DNA of 64,000 nt, taken from the NCBI GenBank assembly GCA_945787445.1, contig CALZHT010000022.1, positions 1 through 64,000 on the forward strand, in the 5' to 3' direction. Position 1 is the first letter of the stretch. Each line of letters starts with the position of its first letter. The notes below the pieces were generated by a model. The model ran no database searches and was not told the origin of the DNA. It saw only the letters and a program-made list of their open reading frames with translations. This document shows, piece after piece, positions 36,998-46,883 of the stretch. Made by a program: the position numbers and the translations under genes. This stretch comes from an uncultured Desulfobulbaceae bacterium (GTDB lineage: Bacteria; Desulfobacterota; Desulfobulbia; Desulfobulbales; CALZHT01).

Positions 36998-38128
36998 ATG
37001 ACTGATAAGAACGCAGACCTGGCCGGACCAGGCATCGGCAATTATGACGACGTTTTTGAAAGCCTCCCCAAGGACTACGAAGCCCTTCTCCCTCCGAAGG
37101 AAAGAATGGACGCCGTCTTTGCAATGAAAAAGTATATTGAGGAAAATCTGTGCCGCGAACTCAATCTGCACATGGTTCAGGTTCCTCTAATTGTTGACAA
37201 GGACAGCGGGGTAAACGATTACCTGGATCGCGACGGTTCACGAACCCCAGTGGAATTCCTCTGCGGTCTGGGTCTCGAAAAGCCCATAACAGCCCAGGTT
37301 GTCCAGGCCGCTACCAAATGGAAACGAGTGGCTCTCAAACAGTTCGGTTGCAAGGTTGGCGAAGGCATCTGCACCGATATGAAGGCGGTGCGCAAGGACT
37401 ATTTTCTGGACCATGATCACAGCGCCTATGTGGATCAATGGGATTGGGAGCGGGTCATCACCATGGAAGAACGCAACCTTGACTTCTTAAAGGATGTGGT
37501 ACAAAAGATCTGGAAGGTGATCCGGGGAGCCGGCCGGATGGCCCAGGATATGTTCCCTGAGCTCAAGACCTCTAAATACCCCGATTTTCCCGATGAGCTC
37601 ACATTCCTCCATGCCGAAGAGATTCTCGATATGTACCCGGATCTGCCAAGGAAGGAGAGGGAGACCCGCGTTTTAAAGGAGAAATCCCCGGCAATCTTTA
37701 TCATCGGCATTGGCTGGCCCCTGAAGGACGGCTATCCACACGAGATGCGCGCAGCGGATTATGATGATTGGGCTACCGGGACTATTGTCAAAAACAATGA
37801 GCACTACCACGGCTTAAACGGAGATATCCTGGTCTGGAACCCGGTGACGGAAAGACGCCATGAGTTGACCTCGATGGGGATACGGGTCACCAAGGAGTCT
37901 CTCAAAGTTCAGCTTAAAATGTCCGGCCAGGAGGATTTCCTCAACCTGCCTTATCACCAGGCCATCCTTAATGATGAGATTCCGCTGAGTATCGGCGGAG
38001 GTATCGGCCAGTCCAGGACTTACATGTATCTGCTGCGCACCGCCCATATCGGAGAGGTCAGCGTCTCAGTGTGGCCGAAGATCCTCAAAGACATATGTGC
38101 GCAAAAAAATATCCTCGTTCTGGAGTAA
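36998..38128 (+). CDS. asnA: Aspartate-ammonia ligase
   Basis: A 376-residue AsnA, which makes asparagine from aspartate, ammonia and ATP, with a class II tRNA-synthetase-like fold. Landmarks are FAMKKYIEENLCRELNL, VPLIVDKDSGVNDYL, KWKRVALKQF, the LDHDHSAYVDQWDWE block and the ATP-site IGGGIGQSRTYMYLL. An N-terminal extension of about 30 residues and an internal insertion make it longer than the approximately 330-residue enterobacterial enzyme. It is monocistronic by context. Confidence 0.92.
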   Translation: MTDKNADLAGPGIGNYDDVFESLPKDYEALLPPKERMDAVFAMKKYIEENLCRELNLHMVQVPLIVDKDSGVNDYLDRDGSRTPVEFLCGLGLEKPITAQVVQAATKWKRVALKQFGCKVGEGICTDMKAVRKDYFLDHDHSAYVDQWDWERVITMEERNLDFLKDVVQKIWKVIRGAGRMAQDMFPELKTSKYPDFPDELTFLHAEEILDMYPDLPRKERETRVLKEKSPAIFIIGIGWPLKDGYPHEMRAADYDDWATGTIVKNNEHYHGLNGDILVWNPVTERRHELTSMGIRVTKESLKVQLKMSGQEDFLNLPYHQAILNDEIPLSIGGGIGQSRTYMYLLRTAHIGEVSVSVWPKILKDICAQKNILVLE

Positions 38129-38464
38129 CAAGCCGAATATAATGCAATTGTGGAAACCTGAAGAATGAATGGAGTAATTGGAAATGGCAACGTGTTCAGA
38201 TATTTTGCGCAAGGGTCGTTTTGGTTGGATACTACACAATCCATTATAAAATTATTGATAAAACCGGAATGATGATATGATTATGAACAAGTCAATAATT
38301 ATGTGTTTATGCGGCTGTAATGCCTGGCGCTCGCCTGGTTATCCCGGTTGGCGCGCCCCATTCGCTCCAGCATTTATTGCTCGTCGAAAAGCAAAAGAAT
38401 GATGAAATTTCAACCAGAGAGATTTTAGCAGTGTTCTTTGTGCCGCTTACTGGTGGAGAAAGGT

Positions 38465-38719
38465 ATGAGTGATACTGTATTTGATATCAGAGTCTCATGT
38501 TATGCAGGGTTTCGTGGGGAAGAAACACCGCGCCGTTTCTTCCTGCAAGAAAGGCGAGTAGAAGTGCTGGAAGTTATTGATCGTTGGCTCGCGCCTGACC
38601 ATAGATATTTCAAGGTTCGTGGTGATGACGGCGCCATGTATATTCTCCGGCACGACATATCCTCAGAAAAATGGGAATTAATCATGTATGACACTACTCG
38701 GTCAGTGTCGCCGGCCTGA
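38465..38719 (+). CDS. Conserved small cytoplasmic protein (84 aa)
   Basis: An 84-residue protein (MSDTVFDIRVSCYAGFRGEE...) with the stretch VIDRWLAPDHRYFKVRGDDG and a closing SSEKWELIMYD. I recognise the pattern as a family of small uncharacterised proteins in deltaproteobacteria, without a known function. The ATG at 38465 has GGTGGAG at the right distance; a GTG or ATG upstream is less likely. The 336 bases before it (from 38129) show no gene. It is convergent and abutting with the HDOD gene. Confidence 0.7.
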   Translation: MSDTVFDIRVSCYAGFRGEETPRRFFLQERRVEVLEVIDRWLAPDHRYFKVRGDDGAMYILRHDISSEKWELIMYDTTRSVSPA

Positions 38720-39604
38720 CTAAAATTGAGAATCATGCAACATGAATTTTTCCGCTTCAGGTTGTAATTCCGATAATTCTCCCATCAAAACCAGAAATTC
38801 AGATTCTTCAATTTGTAAGGAAGTTTTAATGGTTTGAGCGATTTCTATTTTCTTTTCTTTTTTCAACTCATCACTCAGCAACACGGCTGTTACGTTGCCC
38901 AAGGAAATCATGGAAGTAAAATTTCCCGTTGCGCCTTTATTGGTATGACTGGTCAGGTCATGAAGGCCATGGAAAGAACAGGCTTGTCGAATATTATTGG
39001 GTAATCTCCAACGATCACACAAGAGGGTGCCAAGATAGGCACTTGAAGGGAGGGAATAATGTTTTTCAGCTTCGCTGAAAAGGCATTTATTGATATTGCT
39101 GAATTTATTAATTTCTTTGTACTGATCGGGGAAAAACTTAAGATATATCAACTTGCCTATATCATGCAGAATAGCAGCTGACCAGAGTTCATCTGTGTTC
39201 AGCAGTGGTTCAAATTTAGAAGCCAGACTCTTTGCACACAGGGCGGCAAATACGGAATGGAGCCAAATTGTGTTAAGCTCTTTTTTTTCTTCGGTGGCCA
39301 GGGTGTTAACAACAGAAATCGATAACACAATACGATGTATCGTATTAATACCAAGATAGGCTACGGCAAGTTTTGTATTAGAGATCTCCACCGGCAAACC
39401 ATAATAGGCAGAATTCACAATTTTAAGGATCTGGGCAACCAGTGAAGGATCTCGATTAATAAGGTCGGCTATTCTGTCAATGTCAATGTCTTTCGAGAGA
39501 ATAATATTCTGAATTTGGGTCAAAACTTCAGGCAGGGCAGGGAGTGAACAATGTTCGTATAAAAAAGTTTTCGGATCAATTTCAATAGGGCTGAGCTGAG
39601 TCAT
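38720..39604 (-). CDS. HDOD domain protein
   Basis: A 294-residue protein almost wholly made of an HDOD domain: LPALPEVLTQIQNIILSKD, then NRDPSLVAQILKIVNSAYYG, ILHDIGKLIYLKF and LGTLLCDRWRLPNNI. HDOD is an HD-like regulatory domain found in signalling and motility proteins; most members are thought to be non-catalytic, although an HD pair is visible here. There is no effector domain. It is likely linked to the c-di-GMP proteins on either side. Confidence 0.88.
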   Translation of the reverse strand: MTQLSPIEIDPKTFLYEHCSLPALPEVLTQIQNIILSKDIDIDRIADLINRDPSLVAQILKIVNSAYYGLPVEISNTKLAVAYLGINTIHRIVLSISVVNTLATEEKKELNTIWLHSVFAALCAKSLASKFEPLLNTDELWSAAILHDIGKLIYLKFFPDQYKEINKFSNINKCLFSEAEKHYSLPSSAYLGTLLCDRWRLPNNIRQACSFHGLHDLTSHTNKGATGNFTSMISLGNVTAVLLSDELKKEKKIEIAQTIKTSLQIEESEFLVLMGELSELQPEAEKFMLHDSQF

Positions 39605-40076
39605 AAAAGTATATACCCCTAATAATTTGTCTCTTACTTATTATACAATTTTATTCATACCATTTACCACTTCCACAGGATCATTATTTGATTTTTTCTG
39701 AAAATAAGGAGAGTTTCCGGTTTCGATGTCGGTCCTGACAGTTGTTTCTTTATAAGTATTTTCCATGCCTTTTCCCTAATGCTCTCCTATAGTGCCAGAA
39801 AGAACTAAAGCCCAGTTCATCAAGCACAGAAAACGCATTCCATGCTTCTTGCAGACCAACATTTTTTGGATTTGCCGATGCTTAGGCTAAACCGATGTTG
39901 CCAGCAAGCAAGCGACTGAACCACTGAGGAAATAAATCTTGCTTCTGGGCGCGTTATTTAAGAGGATTAGTTGTCATAACGAAAAAATTGTCTTAATCTG
40001 ACAGAGAGGGTTGCATCTTTCCTGAAACCATGTTTCATCAAAGTAATAACTATTTTTCTTTTTGGAGAAGGGAACA
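39605..40076. other. Non-coding stretch, no supported gene
   Basis: About 470 bases between the divergent HDOD and PilZ genes. It is A/T-rich with scattered short frames. I see no strong hairpin, promoter pair or RNA motif beyond weak candidates, so nothing is called. Confidence 0.4.
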
Positions 40077-40424
40077 ATGGGAACGATCGATAGAAGAGAG
40101 CAAAAAAGGGTGCCGGCCAGGTTTGAAGTCAACTTCATCCATCAGGGAGATTATCTTATCTCCTTCAGTGAAAATATATCCGTTGATGGAATGTTTTTGT
40201 TCACTGAAACTCCCCCACGGGTTGGGGATACCACAAAACTGACATTTTCCGTAGGAGATTTACAGGAAGAATCCGTTGAAGCCAAAGTAATGTGGGTCAA
40301 TCAAAACGGGTCATCTGATGATGCAGGCATTGGAGTTCAGTTCATTAATCCCTCTCAACACCTTAAGGAAGCAATGTTACATGTTGTCAAGCGGGTTGCT
40401 CTTTTTGACGAGAAGCAATTTTAG
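40077..40424 (+). CDS. PilZ domain c-di-GMP-binding protein (115 aa)
   Basis: A single-domain PilZ protein. RREQKRVPARF gives the RxxxR switch, and ENISVDGMFLFTE gives the (D/N)xSxxG part of the c-di-GMP site. The C-terminal strand GIGVQFINPS closes the barrel. The start is ATG at 40077 with GGAGAAGGG upstream; the TTG at 40062 lies inside that ribosome site and is rejected. It probably acts as a c-di-GMP receptor in cell-surface or motility control. Confidence 0.9.
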   Translation: MGTIDRREQKRVPARFEVNFIHQGDYLISFSENISVDGMFLFTETPPRVGDTTKLTFSVGDLQEESVEAKVMWVNQNGSSDDAGIGVQFINPSQHLKEAMLHVVKRVALFDEKQF

Positions 40425-41195
40425 GGCGCACCCAATTCACGTTCCTTGATTTGAGTGCAGGTCAGGCTGGATGCTCAACCATAAAGCAAACAACCATTGC
40501 CCGGCGCATTAAAGGTCCTGAAGTATAAATTTTTACAGCGCCTCGCATGAAATTCCCCGCCGCCCCATGAAAACAGATCCCCTGTTTTGTGCCGTCCGGC
40601 CGCGGCCATTTTACCAGCACTTCCTATGCATTTCTGATTACATCTACAGAGACAGATCATTTTCTTAGGCTGCATTACCCTATGATCGATTACGAGCAGC
40701 GAGAATTATTTTCCTGACATAAAAACATATTCAAGAAGAAACAAGGCGGTAAGGAGGAGGCCCTGGAATCATCCCGGCGGCCCACTGCATTGTTTCGCAA
40801 CAATACTTGTGAGAAAAGCGGGCTAGATGACAAAGATAGAATGTGAATACGATCCGCATGAAAAGATCCGTCGGCTCACGTCGTATCTCTGATGAGATTT
40901 TAGCCTCAATGCGGCCTTTTCCATTGGTGGTTCCGAGGTTTCCGCAAAGGGAAAAAAGAGCAGTAACATCCTTGTTCCGGTCCATCTGCGCATTGACTAA
41001 TTGAATCAATTTTGTTATAAATAAATAGTAAAAAAAGATCTGATAAAAGGCAAATCCATCGAAAGGTGGAGGCGCAAAGTCACCGGTCTACAGGAGCTTT
41101 GTCTCTATGACAGCGGGATTGCCGGATTTACTTAACCACATGCTCACTGCTGATCCTTCTGTTGTTACCAAATGCCGCCCAGAGGAGATGCAGAG
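40425..41195. other. Long non-coding stretch with a conserved 36-base motif
   Basis: About 770 bases without a convincing gene. At 40792-40827 lies a motif (GTTTCGCAACAATACTTGTG and on) about 80% identical to 47579-47614. Reading frames on the minus strand over both copies look alike only because the DNA does. A GATCGATTACGAGCAG word near 40683 recalls the repeat at 2698-2791. Confidence 0.5.
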
Positions 41196-42236
41196 ATGCA
41201 GAAGGCGACACCCTCTTCCAAGAAAGTAACAATTCTGAGAAAAATTTTTAAAAGTAACCGCAGTAATACCTTTTCAGCCGGCTTGATATTCATTTTCGGT
41301 GCAAACCTACTGTTTTTTTTGTTTCTTCTTGTCTGCACCCCTGCTGACGCCGAAGTACAGCACAGTTCCTCGCAGGATCAAAATACAATCCTTGACGAGT
41401 CTGCCTTGCCAACTGCCTACGGGGAAGTGATCTTCCGTCACAATGAATTGAGCCCGAAACAACTCTTTATCATCGGAATGGGCCACAGGAGTTTTCTGAG
41501 CAGGCAAAATGGCAGCAACACCTCAAAAACTCAGGCTGAAGTATTCAGAATAGGAGAATGGCTGAACCGCCATAAAAACTTGCAGCTCATTTTGCCCGAA
41601 GGTTTTTTCAGGGCGGCTGCTGATAACAATGAGGCAAGTTTTGCGCAAATGGGTGATGTTCACTTTGATCTCGAAAGTCAATTGTTTGATGCTCAGATTC
41701 TTGAGCAAAAACTCTCAGACAATTCTTGCTATGTAAATGCTGAAATGCTTTTGATTGAGAATTACATGATGAGAGCGCAGCAAGTGGAGGATATGCATCT
41801 CTATGATGCAGTGAGCAGCAGGCTTGCCAGACTTGAAGAAAGCTCCGATGATTCTAATGATCCTTTGTCGCTGCAATTTGAACTGAATTCTCTGCAGGAA
41901 TTAAGGACCGCAACAATGCTGCAGAATATTCCGGGCATAATAGAGTCCGAGTTCCGTCAGGGCAACATCAAAAAGAGGTTCGCACTGTTGACCATAGGGT
42001 TGGCTCACATCAATGAGATCATCAGGTTTGTTGATGAAAACAGAATAGAAATATCTTCCCCCGATAATCTTCCTGGGCAGCGTGGAGATTATCTCTCTGA
42101 TGTAAATCTAGTAAGAGAAGGATTCGGCATCACAATTATCATCCCACGGACACTGGCGGAAGACCGGGAGGTCCTTAAAGTAACCAAGCTGGAAGACATT
42201 TTTGTCAAAGATCAGGTTGTAATGGCCTCTCCTTGA
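41196..42236 (+). CDS. Secreted protein of unknown function (346 aa)
   Basis: The N-terminus is basic, followed by a hydrophobic segment (AGLIFIFGANLLFFLFLLVC) and then TPADAE, a plausible signal-peptide cleavage region. The mature part of about 290 residues is soluble and acidic. The order GMGHRSF, EVFRIGEWLN, LILPEGFF and LLTIGLAHINEII faintly recalls TraB/ChaN-like proteins, but I cannot assign it. The ATG at 41196 has AGAGGAG eight bases upstream and is preferred to 41172. Confidence 0.7.
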   Translation: MQKATPSSKKVTILRKIFKSNRSNTFSAGLIFIFGANLLFFLFLLVCTPADAEVQHSSSQDQNTILDESALPTAYGEVIFRHNELSPKQLFIIGMGHRSFLSRQNGSNTSKTQAEVFRIGEWLNRHKNLQLILPEGFFRAAADNNEASFAQMGDVHFDLESQLFDAQILEQKLSDNSCYVNAEMLLIENYMMRAQQVEDMHLYDAVSSRLARLEESSDDSNDPLSLQFELNSLQELRTATMLQNIPGIIESEFRQGNIKKRFALLTIGLAHINEIIRFVDENRIEISSPDNLPGQRGDYLSDVNLVREGFGITIIIPRTLAEDREVLKVTKLEDIFVKDQVVMASP

Positions 42237-42294
42237 AAATTGTTGGAGCCTGTAAAGGGCACATAATATTTACGAATGCATGTACCGTGGCATT

Positions 42295-42323
42295 AAAAAA
42301 GGGCTACCAACTAGTAGTAGCCC
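42295..42323 (-). terminator. Intrinsic terminator of the PRC-barrel gene
   Basis: On the minus strand GGGCTAC and GTAGCCC (plus coordinates 42317-42323 and 42301-42307) form a 7-bp stem with a 9-base loop, followed by TTTTTT (42300-42295). It lies about 70 bases after the stop of the gene at 42394-42870. Confidence 0.85.
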
Positions 42324-42393
42324 CCTGAACGGCAATGATGGGTTTCATGTGCAGAGGCAAGGACAATTCCTTCCACCTGCATACCAAATACTT

Positions 42394-42870
42394 TTACTCC
42401 TTGCTGCCTTCCGTTTTGCTCTCCCATTTCGGCGTAAGTCCATAATATTTATGGATTTCTTTATTAAACTCCTCATTCGACATAGTGGCCTGTTGTTTGG
42501 GGGCGTCGGCCAGTTTTTTTTCATCGATTTTCAAGGCCACCTTATTTTCCTCGCCAAGCATGCTAATGGCCTGAAAGGGTACGGCATGACCTTCTCCACT
42601 GGCGCCGGCCATGGTAACGATTACATAATTGATATTTCCCGAAGCAGCGTCCCGTATCTGATCTGAGATTTTGCCGATAACCTCACCCTGCTGATTGGTC
42701 ACATCCAGCCCGACCAGGCTTTTTTCCGCTGCAACAAGACCCTCCGGATTTTCCGCCGCCATGCTTGCGGACGGTATTTTCTCGGCTTTTTCCATTTCTG
42801 ATGCCACAGATCCGCAAGCAAATGCCAGACTGATCAATGTAAAAAAGATTACCATGTTGATTAGTTTCAT
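42394..42870 (-). CDS. Exported PRC-barrel domain protein
   Basis: A 158-residue protein with an N-terminal signal sequence (MKLINMVIFFTLISLAFACG), an acidic low-complexity linker, and a PRC-barrel domain (about 50-120) marked by LVGLDVTNQQGEVIGKISD, NYVIVTMAG and HAVPFQAI. The Cys at residue 19 could be lipidated, but the preceding residues are a poor lipobox. PRC barrels serve as small adaptor or stress-related domains. GGAGGGG precedes the ATG, and a clear terminator follows. Confidence 0.82.
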   Translation of the reverse strand: MKLINMVIFFTLISLAFACGSVASEMEKAEKIPSASMAAENPEGLVAAEKSLVGLDVTNQQGEVIGKISDQIRDAASGNINYVIVTMAGASGEGHAVPFQAISMLGEENKVALKIDEKKLADAPKQQATMSNEEFNKEIHKYYGLTPKWESKTEGSKE

Positions 42871-43177
42871 TTTTTCCCCTCCTTAGCTATTTATCTACTG
42901 ATACCCATCTTGGCCATTATTGAAATTCTTGATATATATGGAATGGTCGACATGAATTTTGGCAGAAAAGGATTGTATTCATGCAGATACGGCAGCTGCT
43001 GTGAACTTTTGCGGATGCTTTTTTCTTCATGAATCATCCCTAATGTATTCGGTTGTAAAAGTATTTTACTGTTTATTTGGCTATATCTTTGGTGTAGGCC
43101 TGAAGAAATATCCTTGTCAAGAAAAAAATAACAGCAGCTCTTATTACGGTGAAGGTAATTTGGGGGTGGGACAAATT

Positions 43178-43711
43178 ATGGCCAGCTATTCCCGTAATGA
43201 AATATTCTGGGGCGAAGTGGATAGAAAAATTCACCTTGCTCACCATCTTTATAATCTGTTTGGCAGCACAATATTGGCAGTGCCCGCTATGCAGAGGCAG
43301 CTTGAGGGAATGGCACAATGTCTGAGTGATACTAACAAGTTAATGCAGAATATGCGCCTCCCGGAACTGTGCAGCGATTGCGGCAATACCAGTCCGACGG
43401 GCGGTTGTTGCAGCAAGACCATGGATGAAGAAAGCGATGGGATTCTGTTTTTGATCAATTTTCTTGCTGGTTTTCAGATTACTGTGCATGACAATGACAA
43501 CAGGGAATGCACCTTTCTTGGCCCTGAGGGTTGCGGTTTGCCATACAAGCCGATGTTCTGTTTGAACTACCTATGCCGCCGGATCAGTGATAACACGCCG
43601 AAATATTTATTAGATGAACTCGCAAAGTCAACTGGTTGCCTGCTGCAAGAGCAGTATAGTATGGAATTGATGATCCTCGACGCACTCCACGAGCACCGTT
43701 GCCTGCTTTGA
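43178..43711 (+). CDS. Cysteine-cluster protein, YkgJ-like
   Basis: A 177-residue protein with cysteines arranged LCSDCGNTSPTGGCC, then CTFLGPEGCGLPYKPMFC and NYLC. This resembles the YkgJ family, which is thought to bind zinc or an Fe-S cluster; about ten cysteines are present. The frame extends upstream to 42959, but that part is poor in protein-like composition. The ATG at 43178 follows GGGGGTGGG and is the better start. The 300 bases before it (from 42871) show nothing else. No partner gene is seen. Confidence 0.62.
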   Translation: MASYSRNEIFWGEVDRKIHLAHHLYNLFGSTILAVPAMQRQLEGMAQCLSDTNKLMQNMRLPELCSDCGNTSPTGGCCSKTMDEESDGILFLINFLAGFQITVHDNDNRECTFLGPEGCGLPYKPMFCLNYLCRRISDNTPKYLLDELAKSTGCLLQEQYSMELMILDALHEHRCLL

Positions 43712-43726
43712 TTGAGTTAATTCTAG

Positions 43727-43806
43727 TTGAACACGATCAGCGAGCGTATTCCCCGCAGGTTACGCAAAAAGGTCGCGTGCGCAAGCGGCCGCGGGGAGCT
43801 TCAATT
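43727..43806. repeat. Interspersed repeat with CCCCGC ends (copy 2)
   Basis: It starts TTGAACACGATCAGCGAG like the copy at 30850, contains CCCCGCAGG and GGCCGCGGGG, and ends GGGGAGCTTCAATT. The interior differs. It lies 15 bases after the YkgJ-like gene. Apart from this repeat and element B (44205-44329), the 748-base gap from 43712 to 44459 shows no gene. Confidence 0.68.
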
Positions 43807-44204
43807 GATATGGATGAATCAATGATGTGAATGAGGGTTAGGAATTTCGAGTTATATGTCTTCCGTCGATGGTGATGATAGTGTAAGGTCCTGATACTTT
43901 AAGACTATTTCATTTTTTTCCCCCATTTAGCATTTTTTGCTGGACAACTTCCCATCTATTCGATAAATAAAATTACTATATATTGTGTGTGTGGGATCGT
44001 ACGGTGCACAATATATTGTGTTTTTTTATTAAGGGCCTCTATTTTCAATGGCTTGGGCAAAGCTATCTGCCCGCCGTGACAAGCCTTCCGGCTTATCATT
44101 CTGAAAATTATAAAATCGTAATACTTTTTACCGATTATTTTCCGCCGGATCATCACCATGAATGACGGCGATACCAGGATTCGGAGACATTGTGTGTGTG
44201 ATTG

Positions 44205-44329
44205 ATACCAAGTCGCATTCAAATTCTAACTTTGTTGGCTGCGTCGTCGGCTTCCTCGACGTATTTCATATACGCCTCCGGAGCCTCCTCCTTAGCGGCC
44301 TTGTTATCTCTTTGGATGCAACTTGGTAT
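44205..44329. repeat. MITE-like element with 19-bp terminal inverted repeats (element B)
   Basis: Ends 44205-44223 (ATACCAAGTCGCATTCAAA) and 44311-44329 are reverse complements over 17 of 19 bases. The interior has a central hairpin (CGTAT/ATACG) followed by CCTCCGGAGCC. This is the same plan as elements A and C with different ends. It lies 130 bp upstream of nrdJ and may separate that gene from upstream transcription. Confidence 0.68.
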
Positions 44330-44459
44330 TATTTGCCGGCAAACATAGCGGTCGAAAACCCGATTCCGGCATGGATAAAGCACAAGCCAGCAGAAAGCAT
44401 ATGTTGATCTGACTACCATTCGTAAAGGAGTTTCCAAAAATCACAGCAGGAGTTGCCAA

Positions 44460-46727
44460 ATGGTGCCGACAAAAACAAAAACTACTTTCTCCATTCCCTC
44501 CACCCTTATGACCCCGCAGTTTTCGGACAATGCTCTGACCGTTTTAGAACGGCGGTATTTGATGAAGGATGAAAATGGGCAGGTGATGGAAGAGCCGATC
44601 AGTATGCTGTGGCGAGTGGCAAACACCATTGCTGCCGGTGATTTGAACTACAACAGGAAAGTTGACGTCGAATCACTGGCTGGAGAGTTTTATAACCTGC
44701 TGGCTGCTTTTGATTTTCTCCCCAACTCGCCCACCTTGATGAATGCCGGCCGGGAACTGGGCCAGTTGTCAGCCTGCTTTGTCCTGCCGGTTGAAGATAC
44801 CATGGAAAGTATCTTCGAGACCGTCAAACATACGGCATTGATCCATCAAAGCGGAGGCGGCACCGGCTTTTCCTTTTCACGCATCCGCCCGAAAAATGAT
44901 GTGGTCCATTCCACCAAAGGAATTTCCAGCGGACCGTTGTCTTTCATGCAGGTATATGACGTGGCCACCGAAACCATCAAGCAGGGCGGCACCCGACGCG
45001 GCGCCAACATGGGCATTATGCGGGTCGATCATCCAGACATTATGGATTTCATCAAGGCAAAATCCGACCACTCAATCCTGCAGAACTTCAACCTTTCTGT
45101 CGCCATTACCGACCAATTCATGCAAGCCTTGCAGGCAGACAGTGATTACGACCTAATCAATCCCCGCAACGGCGAAGTAGTCAAAAAACAGAACGCCACA
45201 AAACTTTTTCGACAGATTGTCAAGCAGGCCTGGAGTTCCGGCGAGCCGGGCATTGTTTTTATCGACCGGATCAATGCCCACAATCCGACTACGCAGGTAG
45301 GCATGATCGAAAGCACCAATCCCTGCGGCGAACAGCCCCTGTTGCCTTATGAATCGTGTAACCTGGGGTCGCTTAACCTTGCCAATATGGTAACTGACAA
45401 CCGGATTGACTATGACAAACTCGGCAACACCGTGGAACTGGCAGTCCATTTCCTTGACAATGTGGTTGACATCAATCGCTATCCCCTGCCGGAAATTGAG
45501 ACGGTCACCAAGCAAAACCGCAAGATCGGTTTGGGCGTCATGGGTTTTGCCGACATGCTTATCCAGCTTGGCCATCCTTATTCCTCCACCGAGGCCATCA
45601 ATGTTGCTGAGGATGTCATGCAGTTTATAGACGACAAGGCATTTGAAAAGTCCTGCAGGCTCGCGGAAAAGCGTGGTGCTTTTCCGAACTTTGCTAAATC
45701 CATTTATGCGGAGAAAAACCCGGACCAGCCGGTGCGCAATGCCACCCGCACCACCATTGCGCCGACCGGAACGATCAGCATCCTGGCCGGCTGCTCCAGC
45801 GGTGTCGAACCATTGTTTGCCGTTTCCTATGTAAGACGGGTAATGGATAATGATGAACTGTTTGAGGTCAATCCACAATTTGAAAAAATTGCCAAGGATA
45901 ATGATTTCTACTCCATGGACCTGATCAAAACCATTGCTCATCGCGGTAGTCTTCAGGGTATTGATGATATCCCGGCTAAATATCGGCGCCTGTTCGAAAC
46001 CGCCCATGATATCAGCCCCAAGAACCATATCGATATCCAGTCAGCCTTTCAGAAATTTACCAACAACGCGGTGAGCAAGACCATCAACTTCGCCCATGAT
46101 GCGATCCGTGAGGATGTCGAGGAGGCTTTTCTACTTGCATACAATACCGGCTGTAAGGGGCTCACCATTTATCGGGACGGCTGCCGTGAAAATCAGGTAC
46201 TTAATATTGGCAAAACCGACAAAAAAACATCTGCTCAGCCCGCTGCGGCCACCGCCCAGCCCATGGTTAAGCGGAATCGGCCGCGAATGCTTCCTGGCCG
46301 TACATTCCAGATGACCACCGGCTGTGGACCGATGTACGTTACGATCAACGAAGACGATAATCGACATCCCTTTGAGTTGTTCAATATGGTTGGTAAAGCT
46401 GGAGGCTGTGCAGCCAGCCAGTGCGAGGCCATCGGTCGTCTTGTTTCCCTGGCTTGGCGCAGCGGCATGAAGCCTGAGCCGATTGTTAAAGAATTGATCG
46501 GGATCAGTTGCCACAAGCCGGCCGGCTTTGGTGAGAATCGTGTGACATCCTGTGCTGATGCCATAGCCCGCGCCCTGCGACAGCATCTGGAGGAAAACAA
46601 CGGCTGTAAGGACAAAACCCTTACCGAAGACATGACCTTTGGCGCATGTCCTGAATGCGGCGGGGTGGTGGAGCATGAAGGAGGCTGTCACGTCTGCCAC
46701 GCCTGCGGCTATTCTGAATGCGCCTAG
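44460..46727 (+). CDS. nrdJ: Adenosylcobalamin-dependent ribonucleotide reductase (class II)
   Basis: A 755-residue class II reductase that makes deoxyribonucleotides independently of oxygen. It has the R1-like barrel with FLPNSPTLMNAG, GGGTGFSFSRIRP, NPCGEQPLLPYESCNLGSLN (active-site region), IAPTGTISILAGCSSGVEP and ARA-type effector segments. The C-terminal part contains the vitamin B12-dependent extension and a closing zinc-ribbon with redox cysteines (CPECGG, CHVCHACGYSEC). No N-terminal ATP cone is visible. GCAGGAG lies 8 bases before the ATG. No cobalamin riboswitch was recognised upstream. Confidence 0.95.
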   Translation: MVPTKTKTTFSIPSTLMTPQFSDNALTVLERRYLMKDENGQVMEEPISMLWRVANTIAAGDLNYNRKVDVESLAGEFYNLLAAFDFLPNSPTLMNAGRELGQLSACFVLPVEDTMESIFETVKHTALIHQSGGGTGFSFSRIRPKNDVVHSTKGISSGPLSFMQVYDVATETIKQGGTRRGANMGIMRVDHPDIMDFIKAKSDHSILQNFNLSVAITDQFMQALQADSDYDLINPRNGEVVKKQNATKLFRQIVKQAWSSGEPGIVFIDRINAHNPTTQVGMIESTNPCGEQPLLPYESCNLGSLNLANMVTDNRIDYDKLGNTVELAVHFLDNVVDINRYPLPEIETVTKQNRKIGLGVMGFADMLIQLGHPYSSTEAINVAEDVMQFIDDKAFEKSCRLAEKRGAFPNFAKSIYAEKNPDQPVRNATRTTIAPTGTISILAGCSSGVEPLFAVSYVRRVMDNDELFEVNPQFEKIAKDNDFYSMDLIKTIAHRGSLQGIDDIPAKYRRLFETAHDISPKNHIDIQSAFQKFTNNAVSKTINFAHDAIREDVEEAFLLAYNTGCKGLTIYRDGCRENQVLNIGKTDKKTSAQPAAATAQPMVKRNRPRMLPGRTFQMTTGCGPMYVTINEDDNRHPFELFNMVGKAGGCAASQCEAIGRLVSLAWRSGMKPEPIVKELIGISCHKPAGFGENRVTSCADAIARALRQHLEENNGCKDKTLTEDMTFGACPECGGVVEHEGGCHVCHACGYSECA

Positions 46728-46809
46728 CCTCATTTTCATTGTGAAAATTTATAATCAGAATGATACATTATAAATTGGCAAATTTTGTATTTACCATTCT
46801 CACATTTAT

Positions 46810-46849
46810 AATAGAAGCTCCCCGCTGCCTGAAGTGTGGAGCTTCTATT
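46810..46849. terminator. Perfect 12-bp inverted repeat after nrdJ
   Basis: AATAGAAGCTCC (46810-46821) pairs perfectly with 46838-46849 around a 16-base loop. No T-tract follows. The arm word GAAGCTCC plus CCGC recalls the ends of the repeats at 30850 and 43727, so this may be a repeat fragment acting as an mRNA end. Confidence 0.55.
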
Positions 46850-46883
46850 GGTTGGTAACTAAGGAAACTCCACTATCCACGAT

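Noticed and set aside
40731-41009. Minus-strand frame of 92 codons, and a similar one at 47455-47706
   Set aside because: Their likeness is confined to the shared 36-base DNA motif; start regions, lengths and composition differ, so neither is called as a gene.
43806-44459. Cobalamin riboswitch upstream of nrdJ
   Set aside because: I looked for the conserved B12-box core and found none; the gap holds only MITE-like element B.
45153-46028. 291-codon open frame on the minus strand within nrdJ
   Set aside because: Antisense shadow of a clear class II ribonucleotide reductase.
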